From contig JAGFBZ010000012.1 of assembly GCA_018398805.1 (NCBI GenBank), positions 1,952,001 through 2,016,000 on the forward strand: DNA of 64,000 bases. Direction: 5' to 3'. Positions 34,110-46,863 of this stretch are shown piece by piece; positions within the stretch are counted from its first letter, which is position 1, and every line of letters begins with the position of its first letter. The notes below the pieces were generated by a model. It made no database searches, was not told the origin of the DNA, and saw only the letters and a program-made list of their open reading frames with translations. Position numbers and translations under genes: made by a program. Source of the stretch: Hirundichthys speculiger (Eukaryota; Chordata; Actinopteri; Beloniformes; Exocoetidae).

Positions 34110-34838
34110 GTAAGACCACCTCCCCGGGACCATCACAAACACCGATCACTGTGACCAAACACGAGCAGCGGGCGGAGGGGCGAAAGGGGCAGTTTGAACT
34201 CATTTCCCGTTCAACTCCGCTGATTTTTAACTTTAAAAGTAGTCTGTCAGAAGGCGACTCTGATCCAGGCTTTTGGTTCTTTGAAATGAAGTGTTTCATA
34301 TGAAGAAGCTGTTAAAGTGCGTTGATGAGAGAAACCAAGGTGTGGGTGCATGCTGTCTGGACTGGATTACAGTCGTCCTGCATCCACAGACTACTTTTAG
34401 AGCTGGTGAACAAGTCAAACATTCAACTGTCCCTTTAAAAGTCTTTGACCTTCCACAGCTGCATGTCATCTTTGTGTTTTTGATAGAAAGTTCCTACCGT
34501 TTGTATCATTTTCCCTGCTTCTGTTTGATTATATCCCATGGTTTCATCCAGGAGAGCACTGATAGAACTTGCTTGTGTTAGTTTTTGACATTTTGCATCC
34601 AGAAGTTCGTTTCACTTTGGCATGAAGGTTCCTCTGATCTTTTCCCATAAAAAGGCCGCAAGATGTGTATCTTTTAAAGCTCATTTGAAGATTTGAACTG
34701 CCCTTTAAAAGATATGGAGGTCTACTGCATCTGGAACTGATACCTTCCTCCTGCAAAATATTTCCTAGCCTGGCTTGCAGATAGTGGGATGTGATTCCTG
34801 TGGTTTGCTTTCTAAATAACACCAGTAAAACTATATTA

Positions 34839-35154
34839 GTTCGAATAAACGCCTTCTCACCCAATTATACAGCTTCATTTTTTAAAAAGTTCTGTATTGG
34901 AGAGCTTGTGCATCATTCATTTCCTGTTAAGGATTAGAAAGGGCGTTTATTCTCCCCTCTGCAAGTCAGGTAAGGAACATTCTAGCACAAAGCAATTCGA
35001 AAAGAAAACAGCGAATGTTGGCCACCCACCTTGGAGACGTGCATTTTTACCAATAATAAAATAATTTATGTTTTGAAGAAGTTTCCACAGACGAAGGATC
35101 AAAACTTCCTGCAGGTTTCTAATAAAAAGAATCAAGTCTTGCGTTTATTCGAAC
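34839..35154. mobile_element. MITE with 14-bp perfect inverted ends
   Basis: GTTCGAATAAACGC (34839-34852) and its exact complement GCGTTTATTCGAAC (35141-35154) bracket 316 bp in the intron before novex-3. No target duplication recognised, so the family is open. The rest of 34110-35300 shows no exon. Confidence 0.6.
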
Positions 35155-35300
35155 AAATATGGTGAGTGAAATTATTTCTTATGGCATTGTGACTCCCAGC
35201 ATGCATTTAATATTTCCATTAATGATCATTCAAATCCTTTTTCTCTCTCTTTACCACTGGGGGCTGTGTTGGTCTGACCGCTGTCTGTTTCTGTTGGCAG

Positions 35301-38300
35301 AGCTGTTTTATCATGACAGCAAAGAAGCAGCGACGCGCAGCGGCGCAGAACTCATCAGCGCTCGGCAGCTCCGCGGAGCCTTCTCCGACACCGAGGACTT
35401 CATCGATCTGGGCCTGGTGTCAGCCAACCGCTGCTCCAGCAGAACCTCCTCGATCAGCTCGTGGACAGAAAACATCAAACCGTCTTTCACCAAGAAGCTC
35501 AAGTTCCAGTCGGTCCTTGAGGGGGAGCTGGTAGAGTTAAAGTGCAAACTAGTTGCTTACCCTCCACCGACCGTCCTCTGGTTTCATAACAACAGGTCTA
35601 TTCCCAAAGAGCGTAGACGTAGGATATGCACCGACAGCAGAATGCAGATGCACACGACCTCTGTGGTTATCGATAGCGTTAAAGAGAAAGACTCTGGTAG
35701 CTATAAGGTGATGGCAATAAACACGGAAGGTTCTGCAGAGTCCACGGCATCACTTTTGGTGACGCTGAGGGAAGAGCAGTCGGCGAACTTCCTGGGCTTC
35801 GTCAAGCGCTCCGCCAGAGCCCATGAGAGCATTGATACAATGGCGGAGCAGAGAAAGGAGAGGAAGATCAGGGTGGATCTCAGGTGTGTAGGGTCTCCGT
35901 TTGACAAGATGTCCAAAGTCCATCGCGGTAGATCTCGATCTAAGAATTCTCTAGTACGCACTGTGTATTTCAAATCTGGGTCCTCTTCAAAGGAGAAAGA
36001 GTCAGAGAAGGAATCCAAACGTTTGGAGACCGCCTCTGAGCGCGCTCCCTCCCCTCCCGCCATGTTTGACAGATCTGAGCGCTTCAACGACAGATTCAGC
36101 GACATCTACTGTGACCGGCGCACGGGCGCCAGGTTCAGTGACAAGTTCAGTGACAGGTGCAGCGACAGGTACAGCGAGAGGTTCAGTGACACGGAGAGTC
36201 TCCACAATGAGGTGAGAACAAAACTCTCCACGCTCCAAAAAGCTGTCAAGCAGAGGAAGAGGCTTTCCATCTGCACCATGTCCTCCTCTGAATTCGAGCT
36301 GGAGTCTCTCGCCAGCGAGCCGAGCTACGCTGAATACGTGGAGAGGCTCAGGGTCAAGCCTGCCTCTCTGCCCGATGTCCAGCATTTCAGTCAACCCTTC
36401 GATTTGGGGGAGACTCAACACGAGTTTCAAGTTAAAACATCGGCCGGGGAACCATCTCAGCCTCGTACGAGGCATTCCTTTGAGCCTCAGTCCAGAACTA
36501 GGGCCATTCAGATAATGAGGGGTGAGCTGGTTGATACGATGGCGCCTCCAGAGGTTGGCAGATCTGCTGACGAACCCGCTGGGGCTCTGGAGGACAAAAA
36601 AGCTCAGTCAGATGCTAGATTTGATCAGATGGTAAGTGGTGTGGTTCCTGACCGCAAGGGGGAGGCGGCAAAAACTCAGGTTGAAGTGACTCACGCAGAC
36701 GCCCTGTACTCAGAAAGCGCAACATACAGTAGAGTTGTGTCTGCTCGCGAGGGGGCATTGCTCCTAGAGTCGGCTATGTCAAAACCAGTCACGTCTATGA
36801 ACGAGAAGTTCCTTAGTGAAGGGGCGACACCAGAAGTCGGTGCGTCAGCTGTGGCAGGTGAGCCGTACGACGATAAGCACCGGGGGTCTTTGAGGGATCA
36901 GTATGAGAAGAGTCTAGAGGCTGAACGGAAGGAGTGCGAGGAGAAACTTCTTGCTCTGAGAATTCGGAAATGGCAGCAAGGAGGCAGGATGTCCGGGGGG
37001 GAGATGTTTCACCCAGAAGCTGATCTGCCCATGCCAGCTGAGATGCAGTACATGGAGCCCACGGGGCACGCTTACACCCAGCAGGAGGTGGTAGAGAAAA
37101 GGACAGCGCTGGAAACTGAGGCGATACCCCCGTCCTTCCATAAGGCGCCCACAGTAAAGGCAAGGTTGGTCGAGCCTGAAACTGTAACACCAAAGTCACC
37201 TCAGATTAAAGTGGAAAAGTCCACCTCCATCATGACAAAGTTAACAACAGCAGAGGAAAAATGTGAAGAAATAGAAGGTGGGGCACCCCCTACATGGACA
37301 ACAAAATCTCCCAGACTAAAAGCTAGATCGGCAGAAGTGGAAGCAAAGTCAGAGGACAGAGTCAGAGAGTCGCCCAGATCAAGGCCAGTCGAGTCGGTCA
37401 AAGAGAGATTCCTCATTGATGACGGGACGCCAAGCGAGAAAGCAGAGGAGTCCCTGAGGGATAAGCATGAGAAGAGCCTGGAGGCTGAGAGGATGGAGTG
37501 TGAGGAGAAACTTCTCGCCCTTCGAATCCGAAAATGGCAAAAAGGTGTGCAACTGTCAGAGGAGGAGACATCACACCCAGAAACTGATCTGCCCGTGCCA
37601 GCAGACACACGGTACATTCAACAGGAGGTTGTGCGGGCAGGTGCAGCGGTAGACCAGGCTGCTGTTCAATCATCTAAGTCGCCTAAAGTGAAGAGTAGAG
37701 CAGAGCAGGAAGAAGCATTCACACTGTCTCTCAAAGACAGAGTGAAATCTCGGTCAGGAGAATTGGAGTCAGAGACATCAGCCACGATGGCACAGAAGTC
37801 CCCCAGAATAAAAAGCAGAGCCGCCGGAGCAGAATCGGAGTTGTCACCTAAAACCAGAGCCAGAGAAGAGAAGATGTTTTTCCAGAAGACAAGAAAGGAC
37901 CGAGAGCTCCAGCTCTCAAGGGAAAATATCTCCGAGCTGACGAATGAAAGTGAGTCAGTGAAGAAGAGGCCTTGACTCAGAGGATAATGAAATGGCAGCA
38001 GGATGTTTTGAAGGAACAAGAGCAGGCTGTAAAACTAGAGTCTGGCGCAGTGGAGGGTTGCACGACCACTGAGGTTGGAAGAACTGTCACTGAAGCATCT
38101 GCTTTAGAAACTCTTCCACAACCTGCTGTGGTCCACGGCAAGAAGATTTCTCCAGGAGAAACAGTTGAGGAGAAGATGCTTTTAAGCAAATCGGCTCCTG
38201 CCGGTTTCAGAGACCGGGAGGGTAGCAGCCTGCAGTGGCCGCCTCCTGGCGAGCTGCCGACAGAGGGCCGTGAGACCAGGCTGCAGAGGGACAGCGAGTA

Positions 38301-41300
38301 TTTTGTAAGTGAGGAAGAAGCCATGGCTCAGCGGATCCTGAAGTGGCAGCAGGACGTTGTTGAACCGGAGGAAGTGGCTGAGCTGGAGTCTGAGTGGGCT
38401 TTGGACAGTGAGTACAAACAGCCTGGTACGGGGTTGCCAACTGAGTCCCGCGTCACTCCGTTGGATGAAGAACTCCATCACGGTTTGCCACGTCCACATG
38501 CAGCAGCTACTGATGGAGCTTTCCAAAAGAGTTCACCTCTAAAGAAAGAGGAACTATCTTCCATAACACGTTCTCCTGTGGCAGATGCTGGTTTACCTTC
38601 ACATGGGGCACATGAATTTGGCCTTCAAGTTTCACCGCCACAGGAAGATCTAGTGGTAGAATCACAGAGGGAGCTTAGCAAGGAGCAGTATTCAATGGCC
38701 ATCATTAAATCTAGTAGCCAGCACTTCCAGACAGATGCAAGAGAAGAGAGTGGGTTAAAAGAGAAGATTGGAACTACCGGAGAGAGCAGCGAATGGAAAC
38801 AACTGAGAAGTTTAGAAGGTGCCAAGAATGATAAAAGAGACGAAGAGTCAATGACATCAAGAGAGGGCGGCGCAGTTAGTGAGGAAAGCCCTGAAAATGT
38901 ATCTATAAAGAAGGAGGAGAGAAGAGTCCACAAGGAGTCACATATGAAGGAAATTCCCAAATCTAAGTTGGTAAAAGATGAGGATGCAAGTTCTGCAGGT
39001 TCCCGTCCGGTATTTGTAAAAGAAATTACTTCACTTAAAGTGAAAATTGGCGAGATGTCAGAGTTCTCCTGCCATTTCCAAGGCGACCCTCTACCTGCCG
39101 TTACCTGGCTCAAAGACGGTCACCCAATAACCCACAACCCCGATTACGACATCACAACCAAACTGAACAAGTCAAAGCTCGCTGTATTCTATCCAACGGC
39201 AGACCACGAGGGCACATATGACTGCGTAATAACCAACAAACATGGGAAATCCATCTGCAGCGCTGCCCTTGAGATCTCTGACAAGAAAGTGTCAAGAAAG
39301 GCAGCCGTCACCCAGGAGGTTGTAGTTACAGAGCAACTTGAAAAAGGTGAGGACAACCAGGAGAGTTTGATAGAGGAGGAACTCAAGACCTACATGGATT
39401 CGGGAAAAGCTACGCTGCAGGTTCCCCAGGCTGTGATTCACAAACGCCGGTCTTCGGAGGAGCCGTTCACCTCCTCACCTGTAGAAATCAGAATTACAGC
39501 TGCAACTCCTGTCCCCCACATGGCCGAGGAAGCAAGTGAGGACAGGCCTCCGGCTCCTACGGAGAAACCTGCAGATGAGCAAAGTGACGAGGGCGCTGCT
39601 CAGACTTTCAAACACAAGTTTACGTTCTCCTTCGATGTGGTATCTGAAGCTCCATGCGTAGTAACTCAGCTGGAAAATGTCAGCTGTGCTGAAGGCAGCA
39701 CTGCTGTTTTGGAGTGCATCATCACCGGTGAACCCTCCCCAGAAGTCACGTGGTATTATAATGATTTGTGCCTTGGTGCCATGGATGGAAAATACAGAGC
39801 TGAGGTAGATGACAAAGTTTACAGGTTGTATATTTGCGGTTTCACGTGTGCAGATGCTGGGTTGTACAAATGTGTAGCTAAGAACAAACATGGCGAGGTA
39901 ACTAGCACCTCTGATGTTCAAGCTGGAGAGCCTGTGTGGTTTTCAGAGGGTTTCGAAACTGTGGAAGGGGATGATTTTACTCTATCTGGAGAAAGGAGAA
40001 GGTCTCCTGTTGGACTGACCGAGGACGTAAAGAAACCTGCCGTGCTCCACAAAGCTCCCGTCTCTCGTGCTGAGGACAAAGCTCCATCGGACAAGGCAGT
40101 CAAAGCCTCCAAATCCAGACCCGGTTCCTCTACGGAGCTCCCAGCACTATCAGGTTGTGGCCTTCATGGTTCTGCTGCAGTGATAAAAGTTTCTCAGATT
40201 AAGCAGGCTTTCGAGTCAGACTCACCAGTCGCTTTAATGATGCCTCCTTCACCTGAGGAGCAAAGGAAGGAAACGCAGTTCCCAGAAGAATTTATACCTG
40301 CTGTGGCCATTTCCCTTGACCGGCAGAAACACGTAATCAGACCAGACTCTGACAGCACGCATGCCAAACGCAGTGATGCACTTGGTGCCACTCCAGAGAC
40401 GCCTCTGCCCACTGATGTTGAGATGGAAGTGACCTTGGCGGGAGGTCAGGGTGAGGCGAAACAGTTGGTAGAGGAATCGCGGGAGTCTCCAGACCTGGTA
40501 AAGCTTGCACCACAGAAACCTCCCCGCCTTCCTGAACGATTAGAGTCAGGTGAAGTGGAAACAGTGAACCAGGAGACTGTGCGAACATTCGACAGGACGA
40601 GCAGCTTTATTCCTTTCAAGTCTGATAAAGTCCCTGTAGCAAAACGCTCCATCAGAGCTACGGCTCTAGCTGAAGAGTCTCTAAAACCTAAAATCGTTGA
40701 CTCGGAGAAACAAAGTGGAACTGAAGATGCAAGTATGGAGGTCTCCTCACGTCCTGATGGGACTAGTGTTGTGGAGAGGCTGAATGAAAATGAAACAAAT
40801 ATAGATGAGGAGATTAAAGGGTTAGAAGAGGGATATGTTTTTGTGCCTGGGCTAGACCAGGTGAGTGGAGAGGCTGAACTTCCTGCTAAAGAGCTTATTT
40901 CAATTCCAGAGCCCTCGATGGACAGTGGTGTCTTTGTAAGTTTGCCAGACTCCCAGGTTGATGCGACAGAAGTATTAGAGGAAACGCTCTCTGGAGATGC
41001 AGTTCAGCCTCAAATGAAAGGCGAAGATGAGAGTGTTGATGTCCACAAGAAGGCAGAACCTGAACCCCTAGTCGTCAAGCCTAAAGTTGTAGTTAAAGCA
41101 GCTAACCTACCAGTAGATGCTTCTGCCCAAAAAAAGGAAGTGGACAGTGCTTTGGTGGCTGAGGAAAGAGGAGCAGCAGCAGCAGCAGCAGCAGCAGCTG
41201 GTGGTGCCATGGAGGAAGAGGAAGTCACTTTTGGAGCTGTTTATGACTACTACAATCCTCCAACAGACTGGGGCAGACCGCTGTCCCCTGAATCTGAGAT

Positions 41301-43187
41301 GTCCATAGAAATCGGTAGCACTGTAAGTGAAGAGATTGCCGATGTCGCTGAGAGGTTCTACACACCGGGTTCCTCTACTGAAGCATCGCAGCCAAACGCA
41401 GAGTCCCTCCACGCTCTCAAGTCTCCCATGTCGTTCCACACTCCCAGTTCTGATACATCCGGTCAGTTTATGACACCTGAGGGGTATCCCTTCTCCCCCC
41501 GTAGAACATAAGAGACCCTCGACAGGAGAGTCAAGTGAACGGTTCTTCTCACCTCTTCAGTTCCTCAGCTCTCCTGCTGATGAGGGCTTTGAATCAGCAA
41601 ACGTGGAAGAAAATCGATTCCTCGCCCAGAGCAAAAGCGCGTTAGGACTGGCAACCCTGCAAGAGAAGGTGCAGGGAATCCCTCCGGCCTTCCTCAAGCC
41701 TCTCATTAAGAAAAGAGTGTTTGAAAGCGAATCGCTGACTTTTTACGCCGAGGTTTTTGGCCTACCTTCCCCTGAGGTGAGGTGGTACTGCAACAAATCC
41801 CAACTGGCAGGAGATGACAGAGTTAAAATGGACAGAGACGGTGATAGTATCTCCCTAACCATTCACGATGTCACTAAAGCAGACCAGGGAGAATATATCT
41901 GTGAGGCTGTGAACTACGTTGGGGAAGCTAGAAGTGTCGCTCTAGTGGTCGTCGCATCGCAGGACGTGAAGTTTATACCGGCGCCTCCTGCCGTCACCCA
42001 TCAGCACGTGATGGAGTGTGATGGAGTTTGATGTGGAGGAGAACGACTCCTCCCGTTCTCCGTCGCCTCAGGAGATTCTGCTAGAGGTGGAGCTGGATGA
42101 AAACGAGGTGAAGGAGTTTGAGAAACAGGTGAAGATCATCACCATTCCTGAATACACGCCGGACAACAAGAGCATGATCATATCCTTGGATGTGTTGCCA
42201 AGCATTTATGAAGAAGGCGCCGTGGACTTTGTGACTCAGGAGCACGACGATCTGAAAATAGCTTTCGAGGTCACGGAGATGCCGCCGAGGTTCATCAATC
42301 CCATCTGCGATATGGAAGCCCCGGAGGGCACCACTGTGCTGTTTGAGTGCTCTCTGATGGGAATCCCATCTCCTGTTGTGTCCTGGTTCAAAGGTGACAA
42401 AAAAATTCCTCACAACAACAAGAAATACCTGCACTCCTCTGACGGGGACAACCACTTTCTGAGAATCTGTAAAGTCACAACGCAGGACAGTGGAGTGTAC
42501 ACTTGTAGGGCCATCAACCTGGTTGGGGAGACTCTGTGTAGGGCGTCCCTGATGGTGTTAGACGGGAAGGCTTTCTCAGGGAAGACCAGGGGCAGGGAGC
42601 TGACCGCCGTCTCTCTCGGAAGCGCGAAAGTCCAGCCGCAGAAGTTCGACTTGATGGTTGGGAACCCGTCGTTGGACGGTGAGCAGGTGTCAGAAATCGA
42701 GCTTGAGTTTGAGTTTGAGCAAGAGGCCGATGAGTCACAGCGGGCAGTGAGGTTGGTGGCCAACACTGACGACGAAACGAGTGAGCAAGGAGACAAATAC
42801 GTTAGCATTAACTTTGACGTCTTTGCCGAGCCCGCGAAGGACGACAAGGTAGAGTTTAAAGGAAAGTCCTCTGATATGTGTAGCTTCCAGTTCCAGGTGA
42901 CTGAGATGCCGCCTAAATGCGTCATCCCCCTGAGTAACGTGACAGCGGCGCTAGGGACGCCCGTCATCCTTCAGTGTCTGGTTAAAGGCAAGCCAAACCC
43001 CACGGCCGCGTGGTACAAAGATGGAGACCCAGTCACAGACAGTAGATGTATAATCCAGGAGAAAACTGCCGGCCACTTCAATCTGCTCATTACTAACGTG
43101 ACCCAGAGCGATGCTGGGGAATACAAGTGCGTCATTCAAAACTCCTCTGGCTGCACAGAAACCACAGCGCTGCTAAAAGTCTTCTAG
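35301..43187 (+). CDS. ttn: titin novex-3 alternative last exon (three frame breaks)
   Basis: Alternative terminal exon: acceptor TTGGCAG, phase 1 entry (ELFYHDSKEAATRSGAELIS), stop TAG at 43185-43187. In mammals this exon gives a short titin of about 700 kDa that binds obscurin. Six Ig domains are visible: about 35488-35760, 39004-39280, 39649-39920, 41686-41955, 42282-42563 and 42910-43184. The middle is charged and disordered, with RFSD-type repeats (36067-36200), a duplicated block with LLALRIRKWQ (36850-37110, 37430-37640) and later QRIxKWQQDV copies. The frame changes near 37953 (one base missing), 41495-41500 (one C extra) and 42008-42027 (10-bp duplication). Undoing these gives an exact phase fit and about 2,625 residues. 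Confidence 0.93.
41172..41199. repeat. GCA trinucleotide microsatellite coding poly-Ala
   Basis: An uninterrupted run of GCA repeats inside the novex-3 exon encodes a stretch of about nine alanines between EERG and GGAMEEEEV. Confidence 0.9.
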
Positions 43188-45000
43188 AGTGGACGGTTAG
43201 GGTTAGGGTTAGATTTGACTTTGAGGTCTTTCTGTTTGTTCTTTTTATGATGGAGTAATATCTATTAACATTGTAGGGTTGCAACAGCCGTTATTTTGGT
43301 TGCCCATTAAGCTGTTCATTATTATTTTCCCAAGTAGTCAACTTGTTCGGTTTGTGAGTCTACGTTTCGCTTGTTTCACTGCCTTGTTTTCTGTGAAATG
43401 TTTCCGTACTAAAGAAAGTTGCGGAGCTTTTTTTTTTTTCACCCTGAATATGTGTATTCTCTCCCCATTTCGCCATTGTCCATTTGTCCCAACCCAGACA
43501 TCAGACGCTACACTGCCCTCTGCACTTCCTGTTGTGTACTGCAGTTACAAATGGCCATTTGTCATTTTATATGACGCATCAGCCCTAATATTCCAGCAAA
43601 TTGTTATTATTGGCATATCTGATTATCTTGATGAACTGATGCAGGCATAAAAAGTGTATCTTCTTCCGATTGTCACATTTAAAAAAAAAAAAAATGTGTT
43701 CCTGACAAAAGGAGTTCTCGGCTAATGGCTGGAACCTGAGTTAGTCAGATTTTACCAGTGAGTTTACCAGCTCCAGTCGTCTCTGTGCCACCAGCCGCCG
43801 CCGCAGTTGTGTTAAACTTTGCACAACATTTATCTTATTGCAATTATTTGGTAGGCTAAGCAGGATTTTTTTTTTTTTATTTATTTTTTAAGTGGGTTAT
43901 TTAATGTTTAAATGTAGTGACATTTTTAGGAAGTGATCATTACAACTAAACTGCAGCTGTTATGTTCTATTCAAAGTCAAGGAGGTAAAAAAAATAAGGT
44001 TGAAATTAATCATCCTGGAACTAGCATTTATGCTAGATACCATAATCAGCTTTGTGTAGGAAAAAAAACAATTTATTAGCAATTTATTACATTTTGTTTT
44101 GTTTTTGAAAATGAGCAACTAGGATGTTAACTGACAAACTATTTTCATAAAAAGACATTGAACTTTTGTCAGAAGCAACATGATCTTAGTGAATTAATTT
44201 ATTAGAATGAAACACATCTATGTGGTTATATCAGTATGTCTGTGTGGTCACATCAGTGTTGGAATTACAGTAAAAAAAATATTTAATTTAATAAACTGCA
44301 GTGATAATGAAAACAGCTTTAGAGGGTCAGGATGAAATGACCGTTTGAACCTCCTCAGTGTCTTGCTGGAAGTGTTATTATATTTTTTTTTTATTGTTGG
44401 TCAGAAAATTGAATCTCAGCCCTAATAATGGCCACTCTATGTAGCAACACCATGTCTGACCACATGGGGGCGACAACACTACTCATGAGTGAGGACGGTA
44501 CGGCAGGGTTAGGGTTAGGCTTGTAATACCACTTTGTCCCACTGGAGGTGCACTTTTTTGCGTCTTAAACTGGCGGTTAACCTATAAAGTTTGTTGTGAT
44601 GTCCTGCCCCCATATGGTCAGACATGGTATTTCTTCATGGAGTAGGTTTGATAAAAAAAAATATATCTGGAATTTCTTCTGAATGTATCGTTTTTTTTTT
44701 TTCTTTACTTGAAATTATTTAACGTTTTAGCTGCGAATGATGTTGGAATAATAAGGAAGTTGATTATTCACAGAATAGGGATGTTGCTTGAGAACTAATT
44801 TCAGAAAACAGATAACACTGTGAATTTTCTTTTCTTTTTTTAAAAAATTAAACCATAAGTGTGACTGTTTTGTAAATATGTGTAATTGTAGTGATGAGCC
44901 ATAAAAAAAAAAGCATCTGTCAAATAACAAAATCTGGTGTTGAGAATTTGTGGATTATTTGTACAGATATGGTTTGTCTCAAAGTTTATTTAATAAAATA
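43188..45000 (+). other. novex-3 3' untranslated region
   Basis: AT-rich, no titin exon. It starts with a short telomere-like GGTTAGGGTTAGGGTTA stretch (from 43194). Candidate poly(A) signals AATAAA are at 44290-44295 and 44992-44997; the latter lies about 1.8 kb past the stop. The true cleavage site is not determined. Confidence 0.6.
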
Positions 45001-45459
45001 TTTGATGTAAGTTCTGAGACGTGGTTTCATTTTATTACTAACCAGCCTGGTGAAGAAAAATGACCCATGCAGTGCAGGACTTTGGTCCCTTTTGATTCAA
45101 AACTTCGTGTTTCATTAAATCACAGTAATCTGTGAATATATTATTATGTATATTTGCTCTGCATGCAATCAGTTTCAACCTGATGCAATTGATAAAGGTC
45201 AAAACAATGAAACATGGAAGTGATCATATTAAGAACTACAAGCTAAGAGATAGATATTTAACTTTGAATCATCAGTGAGTTAGAAATGATTTGCAGTGAA
45301 GGAGTTTCTCAGGAGATAAATGCAAAAATGCCACGAGGTCGAAGGATCAGCTTGAGGTTAGAACAAACAATGAACTTTTCCCAATGAAAAGTTGAATTTA
45401 TCATGAAAAGTGCAGATTGTAAGCTTTTGGGAGGCAGCCTTGGCAGAGTAGGGCACATA
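45001..45459 (+). other. intron or intergenic-like DNA after novex-3
   Basis: No exon recognised; this is intron for transcripts that skip novex-3. Confidence 0.55.
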
Positions 45460-46259
45460 GGCCCCGATCGTACACTTCCCCTTACCCGTTAACACTAGCC
45501 GCTACCCGCAAATTGCGTGTATAGGAACCTCCACTAACCGCTAATGCAATCTTCCGCTCGCTAAAGCCGCTACCTGTTATGCTGACTCCCTTACTAACAT
45601 TGTAGGTGTGGCAATGGGTGTGTCTTTTGACTTTTCCGCAAACTCGGTATCGGGTTGCGGGTAGTGGGTGGTCTGACCATCCGCTACCCGCATGTCGGCC
45701 CGTACAAGAGCGCCTCCAAATGGCATCAATACGCGTCCACAAACGTCTCCACCTCTGGAATTTACTCTTGTATAAAAAGCGTGATTTGGCTTCAGTTGAA
45801 TCCCCTGCTTGCCAGTTAAACCATAGACGACCAGGGCGTGTTTACTGGGAGGACACCAACTATCTGGGACTTTCAGGTAGCTGATAGGAATTGTCTGTGT
45901 AGAAATATTTATATGTATATATATCAGTGCAGAGGAGGAGGAGGAAGGAAGAGGAGAAAGCTCTACAGCAGAGTCCTAGACGAGCTGCGCATGAGAGCTG
46001 CTCTGATCTGGATGAAAAGACGCTACATAGCGGTTAGCTGGTAGCGCAACCTGCTCTTAAAGGCAATGGCTGCTGACGCACTGATTGGTTTAACAGGTGG
46101 AACGCCCTAACCACTCCTAAGCATAATGTAACGGGTAGCGCAAGTGGGATAGCGGGTTTAACAAGAGTGGAAGATTGCGTTCTTTGCGGGGGAACGCCCC
46201 TCCCGCTACCCGCTAACTCTAAATAGCGGCTTTAGCAGATCTGGCAGAAGATCGGGCCC
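45460..46259. mobile_element. possible PIF/Harbinger-type MITE
   Basis: Ends GGCCCCGATCGTACACTTCC and GGCAGAAGATCGGGCC are roughly inverted and flanked by CATA on both sides, consistent with a short TWA-like duplication. Inside, GCTACCCGC and GCGGGTAG motifs recur in both orientations. The family is a guess. Confidence 0.5.
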
Positions 46260-46855
46260 ATAAACTGCGTTGTTCCTTCAGGATCTGATTCAGCAGAGTG
46301 TAAAAACCTGATTCATTTAAGCTTTCAGCTGCGTGTTTTCAAAACTGTCATATTTTGAGTTATTTATGTTCTTCAAGAGTGTTAAAGACACTCTGACTGT
46401 GTGTTGTTCACAATAATGCAATTTATCAGGCACAAAGTACAGTTTTGTTGGTCTCACAGTCGGATCAAATAGATGAAAAAACTGTATTTCTGGCATTCTA
46501 GTAGATTCTGATTCTGAAAAGGTTTTGGGCCGGTGCACGAGCCTTAACCATCTTAATTTTCTTCACCTGAAAAGGTGAAATATACAGACATATTTCTCTT
46601 CAAAAAGAACATGACAGTATGGCTTAGGTTTAAAAAGTTACATCTGAACAAACCACAATATTTCTAGAAAGATGTGGAGTTGGTACAAAGCATCACATTT
46701 GAAGGGAATCCACACACGTCAGAACAAACACCTCGTATAAACTGTCAAGCACGGCAGTGAAGGAGTTATGGTCTGGGCTTGTTTTCACCATCTGTCCCAT
46801 AATTAAACCTTGGATGAAATTGGCTCGTGCAAGACAACGAATCACAGCAAGCCTA
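46260..46855 (+). other. titin intron
   Basis: No exon or named repeat recognised; text such as GTGTTCTTTGCATCACATTTG-like stretches suggests an old transposon, but I cannot prove it. Confidence 0.4.
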
Positions 46856-46863
46856 CATCACTA

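Noticed and set aside
35159..35300. Hydrophobic N-terminal extension of the novex-3 reading frame
   Set aside because: It precedes the acceptor TTGGCAG at 35300 and is intronic; similarity to titin starts at ELFYHDS.
37950..37956. GTGAGT as a true donor in novex-3
   Set aside because: No pyrimidine tract and acceptor nearby, and the parallel repeat VSEEEA explains the break as a missing base.
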